Shown piece after piece: positions 35,816 through 44,208 of a stretch of 64,000 nt of DNA (positions are counted from its first letter, which is position 1; each line of letters opens with the position of its first letter). A program made the translations under genes and the position numbers. This DNA comes from Streptomyces nitrosporeus (GTDB lineage Bacteria; Actinomycetota; Actinomycetes; Streptomycetales; Streptomycetaceae). The stretch covers positions 2,914,001 to 2,978,000 of the forward strand of contig NZ_CP023702.1 of NCBI RefSeq assembly GCF_008704555.1. Direction: 5' to 3'. Under the pieces are notes generated by a model. The model was given only the letters and a program-made list of their open reading frames with translations. It was not told where the DNA came from and did no database searches.

Positions 35816-36796
35816 ATGCCGGACCGCCTCCGCACCGCCTTTGGCCACCCGCTGCCCGAGCGGGCATCCACGCTGATGCGGGAACGCCAGCCCTCTTCGC
35901 CGGATCCCTCGCCGGGCTCCGGATCCGGGACCGGGCCCTCCTCGGGCTCCGGGTCCCCTTCGGGCTCCGGGTCATCGCCGGACTCCGGATCTTCTTCGGA
36001 CTCCGGGTCATCGCCGGACTCCGGATCCTCTTCGGGTTCCGGATCGTCTTCGGGCTCCGGGTCTTCGTCCGCGCCGGCGGACGACAATCCCTTCGCCGCC
36101 CCGCCCGAGGGGCGTCCCGACCAGCCGTGGCAGCCCCGCCGCCCGTCGTCCGGTCCGGACGACAGCGGTGACAGGTCGTCCTCCGGCGGCCGGCGGGGCT
36201 GGGGCAGCCAGTGGAGCGACCGGCAGCCGGGCCGGCAGAACGGCGGCTTCGGCGGCGGCGCCGGCGGGCAGGACGGCCAGGGCAACAGCCCCCAGGGCAA
36301 CCCGGGCGGGCTGCGCTGGGACCCGACCGACCCGGCTCAGCGACGCGCCCGCTACGCGGTGCTCGGCGGTATGTGGGCGTTCTTCTTCGCGCTCTTCGAC
36401 TTCCCCGAGATCGCCCTGCTCCTCGGCGCGCTCGCGGTGTACTGGGCGGTCAGCGCCCTGCGCTCCGGGCCTCGTAAGTCCCAGCCGTCCGCCACCGGTG
36501 ACGCCGGGGCACCCGAGGCGTCCGACGCGGCCCCGGCCGGCGCCGCCCGCGCGCCGCAGGGTGCGGCCGGTGCCGGTACGCCGGCGAACGGCGGCCGGCA
36601 GCTGACCACGGCCGCCGTGAGCGGCCTGGTGACGTCGATCCTGGCGCTGGCGATCGTCGCCACCGGGTACACGGTCCAGCTGGTCTACCGCGACTACTAC
36701 ACCTGCGTGAACGACGCGCTCACCAAGTCCGGCGCGCTGGCCTGCAACGAACAGCTGCCCGATCCGCTGGAGCCGTTCTTCGGCGTGAAGCGGTGA
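35816..36796 (+). CDS. Membrane protein with long Ser/Gly repeat N-terminus
   Basis: A 326-residue protein. Residues 25-90 are a SGSGSSPDSGSS-type repeat; 90-160 are Gly/Gln/Arg-rich; a helix pair near 180-215 (MWAFFFALFDFPEIALLLGA) and one near 270-295 (VSGLVTSILALAIVATGY) follow, with a short extracellular C-terminus containing two Cys (YYTCVNDAL, LACNEQL). ATG 35816 has GGGGAAG 12 bases upstream; ATG 35876 would drop the first 20 residues. Divergent from purN. Function is unknown. Confidence 0.75.
   Translation: MPDRLRTAFGHPLPERASTLMRERQPSSPDPSPGSGSGTGPSSGSGSPSGSGSSPDSGSSSDSGSSPDSGSSSGSGSSSGSGSSSAPADDNPFAAPPEGRPDQPWQPRRPSSGPDDSGDRSSSGGRRGWGSQWSDRQPGRQNGGFGGGAGGQDGQGNSPQGNPGGLRWDPTDPAQRRARYAVLGGMWAFFFALFDFPEIALLLGALAVYWAVSALRSGPRKSQPSATGDAGAPEASDAAPAGAARAPQGAAGAGTPANGGRQLTTAAVSGLVTSILALAIVATGYTVQLVYRDYYTCVNDALTKSGALACNEQLPDPLEPFFGVKR
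35935..36075 (+). repeat. Tandem 18/36-bp Ser-Gly coding repeat
   Basis: Units built on TCTTCGGGCTCCGGG and TCGCCGGACTCCGGA recur about eight times within the membrane protein gene. They encode alternating SGSGSS and PDSGSS. Confidence 0.7.
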
Positions 36797-36853
36797 CGAG
36801 GTAACAGGGCCGTCGGCCCCGGCCGCCCCGGGGGCACACTCCGCCGGCCGGGG

Positions 36854-38842
36854 TCATGCCCCCGTCGGCGGTGCGGTCTTCCGGCCGGGTTCCGTGTGCT
36901 CCTGAGCATCCGGAGCCCGGCCGTTCGCGGTCCGGGACACCGCCGTCCCGTCGCCCGCTCCTCCGTCGTCCGTCCCTCCGCCCCCTGCCCCTTTGTCGTC
37001 CGCGCCTCCGCCGTCCGCTCTCCCGGCGCCTGCCCTCCTGTCCGCCGTGCCGCCTCCCGCCGTCGCCTCGTCGGCGGGGACGGGTTCGTTCCCGGCCCCG
37101 TCACCGCCGCGTCCCGTGTCCGCCCGGCCCCCCGCGTCGTCCGCGTCCTTTCCGCTCTCCTCGGCGGCGGTGCCCCCGTCGGCGCCGTGCCCCGCAGGGG
37201 TGGGGGTGAGTACGGCTCCAGGTGGCGCCGGGGTGGCCGGGGTGGCGGCGAAATCCGCCATCAGGCCGCCGGAGTTCTTCCTGAGCGCGGACCAGCGTGC
37301 CTTCCGCGCGGTCTCCGTATGCCATGACTCGGCCGCGAGAAAGACGTAGTCGTCCGCGAGGGGGTCACGCCGGTCCGCCTCCACCGCTGCCCCCCGCTCG
37401 TCCTCGCCCCGGCCGCGCCCGCTCCACAGGCGGACCCGGCCCCTGCCCTTCCACCACGCCCGCCTCGGCTCGCCGGCACCGGCCTCCGCGGGCCCGGGGG
37501 GCTCCTCGCTCACGGAGTGGTGCTGCCGCCAGGCCCACCTCCTCTCCCTCAGCCGCCAGACGCGGATCAGCAGTGCGCCCGGTACGCCGAACACGGCGGT
37601 CCAGACCGAGGCCGCCAGGCCGGTCAACCACCACACGGGGCCGAACTCGGCTAGCGCCCCGGTACCCAGCGGTCCGCCCGACGCGGCTGCCAGCAGCGCC
37701 GCACCCGCCCCGCACCCGAGGGCGGCCAGTCCCACCACCAGTGCCGTCCCGCCAGGACTCCAGACGTCCTCGCGCACGCCGGACCCGCCGGGCTCACCGG
37801 ACAGCGGGGTCGCCGCCCGGGCGGCGAACAGGGCGACGGCGAGCCCGGCGGCGGCGGGGACCGCGGCGGCCGCCCAGTTCACGGCCGTGCCCTGGCCCTG
37901 GGCCGGAAGGGCGGCCAGCAAGGGGAAGTCGGGCAGTGCCGGCCGGCCGCCGAAGGCGAGCGGGGTGACCGTGGACGCCGTACCCAGGGCGAAGCCCGGC
38001 CCCAGGCCATAGGCGGCCCCCCACATCGCGGCGTTCGGTACGAACACCAGGGCCAGCAGCAGGACGCAGACCCGGCCCGCCCAGCCACCGGCGAGCGCCA
38101 GGAAGGACTCCTGCGCCTCCCCCATGTGCCACACCAGCGCCACGGTCACCAGCAGGGCACCGCCGCCGAGCAGTACCGCGACGCCGGCCGCCGCGGCCCG
38201 CGCCGCCGCCCGCGTCCCGGCCCGGAACCGGGCCCGGGCCGCCGCCTCCTGGAAACTCAGCGGAGCCCAGACCAGCAGGGAACCCAGCGGGCGCCCCCGG
38301 CCCGCCCACACCCCGGCCGCGGAGGCTCCGGCCACCACCGCGGTGAGCGGCCAGGCGAGCGAGAGCCGCTCGGGAAACATGTCGCTGTTCCGCGCGTACG
38401 CGGCGGCGGCCAGCGTCACCAGCAGATATCCGGCCGCAACCGCACAGGAGGCGCCCACCGCCGAATGCCGGGCCCGGGGCTTCTCCCCCTCGTCCCCGGG
38501 TTCCGTGGAGTCCCGGCCCGCCCGGTACATCAGCCACACCGGCAGCACCGCGAGCAACAACGGTACGGTCGCGACGGGAGCAGGGTGCCCGCTCAGCGTG
38601 TCGGTCCTGATCAGTTCCGCACCGTGCGCCAGCAGCCATACGCCGATGGCGACATGGAAGGCTCCGCCCGGACCGCTGTCCGGATACGGGGCACTGATCC
38701 ACAGCACCATGACGAGCACCGCGATCGCGCCCAGCCCGAGGCCCGCGGCGCACGCGCCACGTACGAAGGCTGAGGCCAGGACTGCGGACCGGCTCCGCTC
38801 CACCGACAACATCGGGCTGCGTTCGGACACTTGGGAGGTCAC
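36854..38842 (-). CDS. DUF6350 family multi-pass membrane protein
   Basis: From GTG 38842 the product has 662 residues. About ten transmembrane helices occupy residues 20-430; family blocks include SAVLASAFVRGACAAGLGLG, SAPYPDSGPGGAFHVAIGVW and an LLLALVFVPNAAMWGAAYGLGPGF loop. The last 200 residues are soluble, charged and very Gly/Ala/Asp-rich (GGADDKGAGGGGTDDGGAG), probably cytoplasmic and disordered. Databases name this family as cell-division protein PerM-like, but the role is not established. Start choice is by length match, as no ribosome site is clear. Confidence 0.8.
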   Translation of the reverse strand: MTSQVSERSPMLSVERSRSAVLASAFVRGACAAGLGLGAIAVLVMVLWISAPYPDSGPGGAFHVAIGVWLLAHGAELIRTDTLSGHPAPVATVPLLLAVLPVWLMYRAGRDSTEPGDEGEKPRARHSAVGASCAVAAGYLLVTLAAAAYARNSDMFPERLSLAWPLTAVVAGASAAGVWAGRGRPLGSLLVWAPLSFQEAAARARFRAGTRAAARAAAAGVAVLLGGGALLVTVALVWHMGEAQESFLALAGGWAGRVCVLLLALVFVPNAAMWGAAYGLGPGFALGTASTVTPLAFGGRPALPDFPLLAALPAQGQGTAVNWAAAAVPAAAGLAVALFAARAATPLSGEPGGSGVREDVWSPGGTALVVGLAALGCGAGAALLAAASGGPLGTGALAEFGPVWWLTGLAASVWTAVFGVPGALLIRVWRLRERRWAWRQHHSVSEEPPGPAEAGAGEPRRAWWKGRGRVRLWSGRGRGEDERGAAVEADRRDPLADDYVFLAAESWHTETARKARWSALRKNSGGLMADFAATPATPAPPGAVLTPTPAGHGADGGTAAEESGKDADDAGGRADTGRGGDGAGNEPVPADEATAGGGTADRRAGAGRADGGGADDKGAGGGGTDDGGAGDGTAVSRTANGRAPDAQEHTEPGRKTAPPTGA

Positions 38843-38958
38843 CCGGCCATGCTGCCAACGACACGCGCTCATTCCATGTAACGGGCGTAAGACCGCTGTG
38901 TCGCCCAATATACGTTTATGTACTTTTTCACCCAGTGCAGTGCTCGGGGAGGCCGGAC

Positions 38959-40272
38959 ATGACACGGCGTACCACCGGGCCCGCTCCCGCAGTTCCGTTG
39001 CCCTCGCCCAAGGAACGCCGCAGGCTGCGCGAAGCCAGGGCACTGAGTGAGGAGCAGCTCGCGGCGGCCGTGGGGGTGACAGCGGCCACCATCCGCTCCT
39101 GGGAGACGGGACGCACCAGCCCCCGGGGCCGCCGCCGTGCCGCGTACGCCAGGGCCATCGGCTCGACCGGTCCCGGCCCGGAGCCGAGCACGAAGCCGAG
39201 CGCGAAGCCGTCTCCGGCGCCGGCGGGATCCGGCGTCACACCCGGTGCTGAAGGCGCTGAAGGTACTGAGAACGCCGCAGTCGGGACTTCCGGCACCACC
39301 CCTGCCCCGGTCGCCTCACCGCTCCCCTCGGCCCTACCCGCCACAACGCCCGAGCCCGCAACGCCCGAGCCCTCGGCGCCGGCCGCGGCACCCGAGCCCG
39401 CCGCACGAGCCGCGGCACTCGCTGCTCCTGACGCGACGTCAGCAGCCGTCCTCCTCACACCTGAGCAGGCGTTCGACGCCCTGTACCTCCATACCGCACC
39501 GGGCCTCGTCCGGCAGACGTATGTGCTGACCGGTCACAGGAAGCTCGCCAGGCAGTCGGTCGAGCGCGCCTTCCAGGTGGCATGGGCCCGCTGGCCCGAG
39601 GTGGCCAGGGACCGGGACCCGGCGGGGTGGGTGCGGGCGGTGGCGTACGAGTACGCGATGTCGCCCTGGCGGCGGCTGAGGCTTGGACGGCGGCGGCCCG
39701 ACGCCCTGCCCGAGGAACCGGAGCGGCGTGCTCTGCTCTCCGCACTGCTGGCCATGCCGCCGTCCTACCGCCGCGCCCTGCTGCTCCATGACGGGGTGGG
39801 GCTGGGACTCGCGGAGACGGCCGCGGAGACCGAGGCGAGTACGCCCGCCACGGCCGGGCGGCTGGTACGCGCACGGGCCGCCGTCGCCGAGCGGCTGCCG
39901 GAACTCGCCGATGCCGCGTCATCCGGCCGTCGGTCCCCGGTACTTCGCGAGCGGCTGGGGGCGCTGGCCCTCGCCGAGCACGTACCCGCCCCCTCCGCGC
40001 CTTCGGCCGTCCGCCGGGGCGGCGAACGCCGGGCAGGCCGGTGGACCCGGGCGACCGTGTCCTTCGGGGCGCTGCTCGTCGGCGCGACGTGCTTCACGCT
40101 GAGCACCGCGCCCACGCAGTACGTGGCACCGATCGCCCCGGCCGAACGCGTCGAGGGCGTCCCCGCGCTGAGCGGCCCGCAGAAGCTGACGCCGCAGGAC
40201 CTCGAACTGCGGAAGACACTGAGCCGCGAGCTGAACCACGGCCCGGAACGGCTGGTGCCGCACATCCCCTGA
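38959..40272 (+). CDS. XRE-type HTH fused to a sigma-factor-like domain, with C-terminal helix
   Basis: From ATG 38959 (GGGGAGG upstream) the product has 437 residues. Residues 20-70 are an XRE helix-turn-helix (LREARALSEEQLAAAVGVTA, IRSWETGRTSPRGRRRAAY). A Pro/Ala/Glu linker runs to about 160. Residues 170-330 resemble an ECF sigma factor: FDALYLHTAPGLVRQTYVLTGHRKLA and LLSALLAMPPSYRRALLLHDG, the sigma region 4 pattern. A single helix near 365-385 (VSFGALLVGATCFTLST) could anchor it with a short outer tail. It may be a membrane-tethered regulator; the target is unknown. Confidence 0.8.
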   Translation: MTRRTTGPAPAVPLPSPKERRRLREARALSEEQLAAAVGVTAATIRSWETGRTSPRGRRRAAYARAIGSTGPGPEPSTKPSAKPSPAPAGSGVTPGAEGAEGTENAAVGTSGTTPAPVASPLPSALPATTPEPATPEPSAPAAAPEPAARAAALAAPDATSAAVLLTPEQAFDALYLHTAPGLVRQTYVLTGHRKLARQSVERAFQVAWARWPEVARDRDPAGWVRAVAYEYAMSPWRRLRLGRRRPDALPEEPERRALLSALLAMPPSYRRALLLHDGVGLGLAETAAETEASTPATAGRLVRARAAVAERLPELADAASSGRRSPVLRERLGALALAEHVPAPSAPSAVRRGGERRAGRWTRATVSFGALLVGATCFTLSTAPTQYVAPIAPAERVEGVPALSGPQKLTPQDLELRKTLSRELNHGPERLVPHIP

Positions 40273-40403
40273 CCCGGTCCGGTCGCGCCGGGCGCATGGC
40301 GGCCCCGGCACCGGCCGGGATCCGGGCCGCCCGGGGCACCTCGGAACCGCTCGGGCCCGTCCGGCGCGAGGGGCGGTGGCCTCCGGGCGCCCGCCCGCCG
40401 GAC

Positions 40404-40457
40404 GGAAACGGCGTGGGCCCGCCCCCTGCGATGAGGGGGCGGGCCCACGCCGTTTCC
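40404..40457. terminator. Bidirectional terminator before sucD
   Basis: A perfect 24-bp stem (GGAAACGGCGTGGGCCCGCC and four more bases per arm) with a GCGATG loop lies between the convergent HTH-sigma-like gene and sucD. Confidence 0.9.
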
Positions 40458-40509
40458 GCGGTGCGGTGGTGACGCGGTGCCGTGGCGGACCGGCCGCCAC
40501 GGCGCGCAA

Positions 40510-41394
40510 TCAGCCGCCGAGGATCTCGCGGGCCAGCTTGGCGGTCTCGGTCGGCGTCTTGCCGACCTTCACGCCGGCGGCCTCAAGGGCCTCCTTCTTG
40601 GCCGCGGCGGTGCCGGAGGAGCCGGAGACGATGGCGCCGGCGTGGCCCATGGTCTTGCCCTCGGGGGCGGTGAAGCCGGCGACGTAGCCGACGACCGGCT
40701 TGGTGACGTTCTTCGCGATGTAGTCGGCCGCGCGCTCCTCGGCGTCGCCGCCGATCTCGCCGATCATCACGATGAGGTCGGTCTCCGGGTCCGCCTCGAA
40801 CGCCGCGAGGGCGTCGATGTGCGTCGTACCGATGACCGGGTCGCCACCGATGCCGACGGCGGAGGAGAAGCCGATGTCACGGAGCTCGTACATCATCTGG
40901 TAGGTCAGCGTGCCGGACTTGGACACGAGACCGATGCGGCCGGGCTTGGTGATGTCGCCCGGGATGATGCCGGCGTTGGACTGGCCGGGGGTGATCAGGC
41001 CGGGGCAGTTCGGGCCGATGATCCGGGTCTTGTTGCCCTTCGAACCGGCGTACGCCCAGAAGGCGGCCGAGTCGTGGACGGCGATGCCCTCGGTGATCAC
41101 GACGGCCAGCGGGATCTCGGCGTCGATCGCCTCGACGACGGCGGCCTTCGCGAAGGCCGGCGGCACGAAGAGGACCGACACGTCGGCGCCGGTCTTCTCC
41201 ATCGCTTCCTTGACGGAGCCGAAGACCGGTACCTCGGTACCGTCGAAGTCGACGGAGGTGCCCGCCTTGCGCGGGTTCACGCCACCGACGATGTTGGTGC
41301 CGTCGGCCAGCATGAGCTTGGTGTGCTTCATGCCCGTGGCGCCGGTCATCCCCTGGACGATGACCTTGCTGTCCTTGGTGAGGAAGATAGCCAT
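40510..41394 (-). CDS. sucD: Succinyl-CoA ligase alpha subunit
   Basis: A 294-residue subunit that binds CoA and carries the phospho-histidine. Seen are [17 protein letters not shown], the CoA site [21 protein letters not shown] and the active-site His in [10 protein letters not shown]. It follows sucC by 21 bases on the same strand. The enzyme makes succinate and a nucleoside triphosphate in the TCA cycle. Confidence 0.98.
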   Translation of the reverse strand: MAIFLTKDSKVIVQGMTGATGMKHTKLMLADGTNIVGGVNPRKAGTSVDFDGTEVPVFGSVKEAMEKTGADVSVLFVPPAFAKAAVVEAIDAEIPLAVVITEGIAVHDSAAFWAYAGSKGNKTRIIGPNCPGLITPGQSNAGIIPGDITKPGRIGLVSKSGTLTYQMMYELRDIGFSSAVGIGGDPVIGTTHIDALAAFEADPETDLIVMIGEIGGDAEERAADYIAKNVTKPVVGYVAGFTAPEGKTMGHAGAIVSGSSGTAAAKKEALEAAGVKVGKTPTETAKLAREILGG

Positions 41395-41415
41395 GGTGTT
41401 GGAGTCCCTCGTCCC

Positions 41416-42597
41416 TTACTTCGCAGCCGCGGCGAGCTCGGCGGCCTTGTCGGCCGCGCCGTCCATGGTGTCCACGCGCTGAACGAGCGGGTGGTTGGCG
41501 TCGGAGAGGATCTTGCGACCCAGTTCCGCGTTGTTGCCGTCGAGGCGCACGACCAGCGGCTTGGTGACGTCCTCGCCCTTGGACTTCAGCAGCTCCAGAG
41601 CCTGGACGATGCCGTTGGCGACCTCGTCGCAGGCGGTGATGCCACCGAAGACGTTGACGAAGACGGACTTGACGTCCGGGTCGCCGAGGATGATCTCCAG
41701 GCCGTTCGCCATGACCTCGGCGGAGGCGCCGCCACCGATGTCGAGGAAGTTGGCGGGCTTCACGTCGCCGTGCTTCTCACCGGCGTACGCGACGACGTCC
41801 AGGGTCGACATGACCAGGCCGGCGCCGTTACCGATGATGCCGACCTCGCCGTCCAGCTTGACGTAGTTGAGGTTCTTGGCCTTGGCGGCGGCCTCGAGCG
41901 GGTTGGCCGCGGCCTTGTCCTCGAGGGCCTCGTGCTCCGGCTGGCGGAAGTCGGCGTTCTCGTCGAGGGAGACCTTGCCGTCCAGCGCCAGGATGCGGCC
42001 GTCCTTGGTCTTCACCAGCGGGTTGACCTCGACGAGGAGCGCGTCCTCGGCGACGAAGGTGTCCCACAGGGTCACGAGGACCTCGGCGACCTTCTCGGCG
42101 ACCTCGGCCGGGAACTTCGCCTGCGCGACGATCTCGCGGGCCTTCTCGATGGTGACGCCGGAGTTGGAGTCGACCGGAACCTTCGCGAGGGCCTCGGGGG
42201 TCTTCTCCGCGACCTCCTCGATGTCCATGCCGCCCTGCACCGAGGCCATGGCCAGGAAGGTGCGGTTGGTGCGGTCGAGGAGGTACGAGACGTAGTACTC
42301 CGCCTCGATCTCCGGGGAGAGCTCGGCGATCATCACCTTGTGGACCGTGTGGCCCTTGATGTCCATGCCGAGGATGTCGGTCGCGCGGGCGACCGCCTCG
42401 TCGGGGGTGGCGGCCAGCTTGACGCCACCGGCCTTGCCGCGGCCGCCGACCTTCACCTGCGCCTTGACGACGGACTTGCCGCCCAGCCGCTCGGTCGCCT
42501 CGCGGGCTGCCTCAGGCGTGTCGATGACTTCACCGGCCAGCACCGGTACACCGTGCTTGGCGAAGAGGTCCCTCGCCTGGTACTCGAACAGGTCCAC
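41416..42597 (-). CDS. sucC: Succinyl-CoA ligase beta subunit
   Basis: A 393-residue ATP-grasp subunit from GTG 42597, with AAGGGAC upstream. It starts [20 protein letters not shown] and shows [20 protein letters not shown] for nucleotide binding, [19 protein letters not shown] with the metal-binding Glu, and [14 protein letters not shown]. The C-terminal flavodoxin-like domain contains [16 protein letters not shown]. Complete and typical in length. Confidence 0.98.
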   Translation of the reverse strand: MDLFEYQARDLFAKHGVPVLAGEVIDTPEAAREATERLGGKSVVKAQVKVGGRGKAGGVKLAATPDEAVARATDILGMDIKGHTVHKVMIAELSPEIEAEYYVSYLLDRTNRTFLAMASVQGGMDIEEVAEKTPEALAKVPVDSNSGVTIEKAREIVAQAKFPAEVAEKVAEVLVTLWDTFVAEDALLVEVNPLVKTKDGRILALDGKVSLDENADFRQPEHEALEDKAAANPLEAAAKAKNLNYVKLDGEVGIIGNGAGLVMSTLDVVAYAGEKHGDVKPANFLDIGGGASAEVMANGLEIILGDPDVKSVFVNVFGGITACDEVANGIVQALELLKSKGEDVTKPLVVRLDGNNAELGRKILSDANHPLVQRVDTMDGAADKAAELAAAAK

Positions 42598-43044
42598 GCG
42601 CGTCCGTCCCTTTTAGTGGTCTCGCGGTTCGTTTTCTGCGTGGGCGTGCCGCGAGGGCAACGTGACTGCGCGGTCACTGGGGATGCGCACACGGTGACCC
42701 GGTACGCGGCATGTCCATCCGGCAGGTTATCCCCGCGCTCGGTCCCACCCTAAATTGCGGATCACACCGGAGCGGTGATAACGGTCACAGATCGTGCTGG
42801 TGGCCGGGGTACGGAGGACAAAACGCCATGTCGGCCGGGGTGCGCGGGCATCCGGCCCCTCCCGGGCCGCGCGCCGCGGGTGCGGCGGCCGCTCCCGCGG
42901 GGCGGGCCCACGCCCCGTCCCGGTCCGCACCGCCCCGTATCGCCCGCCCCGGCCCGCCCCGGTCCGGCGGTGCGGGCGGTGCCCGGCCGGGTGTCCCGTG
43001 TACATGGCAGCCGGGCGGGGCCGGGCGGGATCCGCGCGCGGCGG
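42598..43044. other. Intergenic region upstream of sucC
   Basis: A 447-base gap, presumably with the sucCD promoter in the AT-richer part near 42700-42790. The part from about 42840 to 43040 is extremely GC-rich with GGGCGGG-type runs and may form a terminator for the VWA gene, but no clean stem was chosen. No gene was seen. Confidence 0.5.
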
Positions 43045-44208
43045 TCAGGCGGTGTCCGGTATCGGCAGGGGCCGCTTCTCCAGGGCCGCCGCCATCACCT
43101 CCGGGAAGAGATCGGGGGTGCAGGCGAACGCGGGGACGCCGAGGGCCGCGAGCGCCGCCGCGTTCTCCCGGTCGTAGGCCGGCGCCCCTTCGTCCGAGAG
43201 TGCGAGCAACGTCACGAACCGCACTCCGGACGCCGTCATCGCCGACACCTGTCCCAGCATCTCCTCACGGGCGCCGCCCTCGTAGAGATCGCTGATCAGG
43301 ACGACGACGGTGTCGGCGGGCCGGGTGATCCTCGACCGGCAGTAGGTGAGGGCGCGGTTGATGTCCGTGCCGCCGCCGAGCCTGGTGGCGAACAGCACGT
43401 CCACCGGGTCGTCGAGCTGCTCCGTGAGGTCGGCGACGGCGGTGTCGAACACGACGAGCCGCGTCGACAGGGCTCGCACGGAGGCGAGCACCGCGCCGAA
43501 GACCGAAGCGTGGACGAGCGAGGACGCCATCGACCCGGACTGGTCGACGCAGAGGATGACGTCCTTCTTCACCGCCCGGGCGGTACGGCCGTGGCCGATC
43601 AGCCGTTCCGGCACGACCGTGCGGTGCGCGGGCAGGTAGTTCTTGAGGTTGGCCCGGATAGTGCGGTGCCAGTCGATGTCCTGGGGACGCGGCCGGACGG
43701 TACGGGCCGAACGGTCCAGCGCCCCCGCGAGAGCGCCTCTCGTACGGGTGGCGAGGCGCTGCTCCAGGGCCGTGACGACCTTGCGTACGACCGCCCTCGC
43801 CGTCTCCCTCGTCGTCTCGGGCATCGCCTTGTCCAGGGAGAGCAGTGTGCCGACGAGGTGGACGTCGGCCTCCACCGCCTCCAGCAGCTCGGGCTCCAGG
43901 AGCAGGGCGGACAGCCCCAGCCGGTCGATCGCGTCACGCTGCATGACCTGGACGACGGAGTCGGGGAAGTACGTGCGGATGTCGCCCAGCCACCGGACGA
44001 CGGACGGCGCCGAGGCCCCGAGTCCCCCGGCCCGGTCGGCGCCGCTGCGGCTCTGCGGCCTCCCTCCGGCGTCGTACAGCGCGGTCAGCGCGGCGTCCAT
44101 ACCGGCGTCGCCGCCGGTGAGCGTCGGCCCGCCGCCTCCGGCCCCGTCCGGTCCGAGCACCAGGCGCCAGCGGCGCTCCCGCTCGGTCTCATGCGCGGTC
44201 GCCGTCAT
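43045..44208 (-). CDS. VWA (MIDAS) protein of yeh-like cluster
   Basis: From ATG 44208 (AAGGAGG upstream) the product has 387 residues. A helical N-terminal half leads to a von Willebrand A domain from about 212. The MIDAS metal site is intact: D222-Q-S-G-S226, GGGTDINRAL with its Thr, and ISDLYEGG with its Asp. It overlaps the DUF5682 gene by 20 bases. VWA proteins next to MoxR ATPases act as partners that bring substrates or assemble metal-dependent complexes. From memory it corresponds to E. coli YehP. Cytoplasmic; no signal or helix. Confidence 0.85.
   Translation of the reverse strand: MTATAHETERERRWRLVLGPDGAGGGGPTLTGGDAGMDAALTALYDAGGRPQSRSGADRAGGLGASAPSVVRWLGDIRTYFPDSVVQVMQRDAIDRLGLSALLLEPELLEAVEADVHLVGTLLSLDKAMPETTRETARAVVRKVVTALEQRLATRTRGALAGALDRSARTVRPRPQDIDWHRTIRANLKNYLPAHRTVVPERLIGHGRTARAVKKDVILCVDQSGSMASSLVHASVFGAVLASVRALSTRLVVFDTAVADLTEQLDDPVDVLFATRLGGGTDINRALTYCRSRITRPADTVVVLISDLYEGGAREEMLGQVSAMTASGVRFVTLLALSDEGAPAYDRENAAALAALGVPAFACTPDLFPEVMAAALEKRPLPIPDTA

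Noticed and set aside
40477..42753. 758-codon plus-strand frame over sucCD
   Set aside because: Antisense shadow of two complete, well-conserved genes; no homology or start site.
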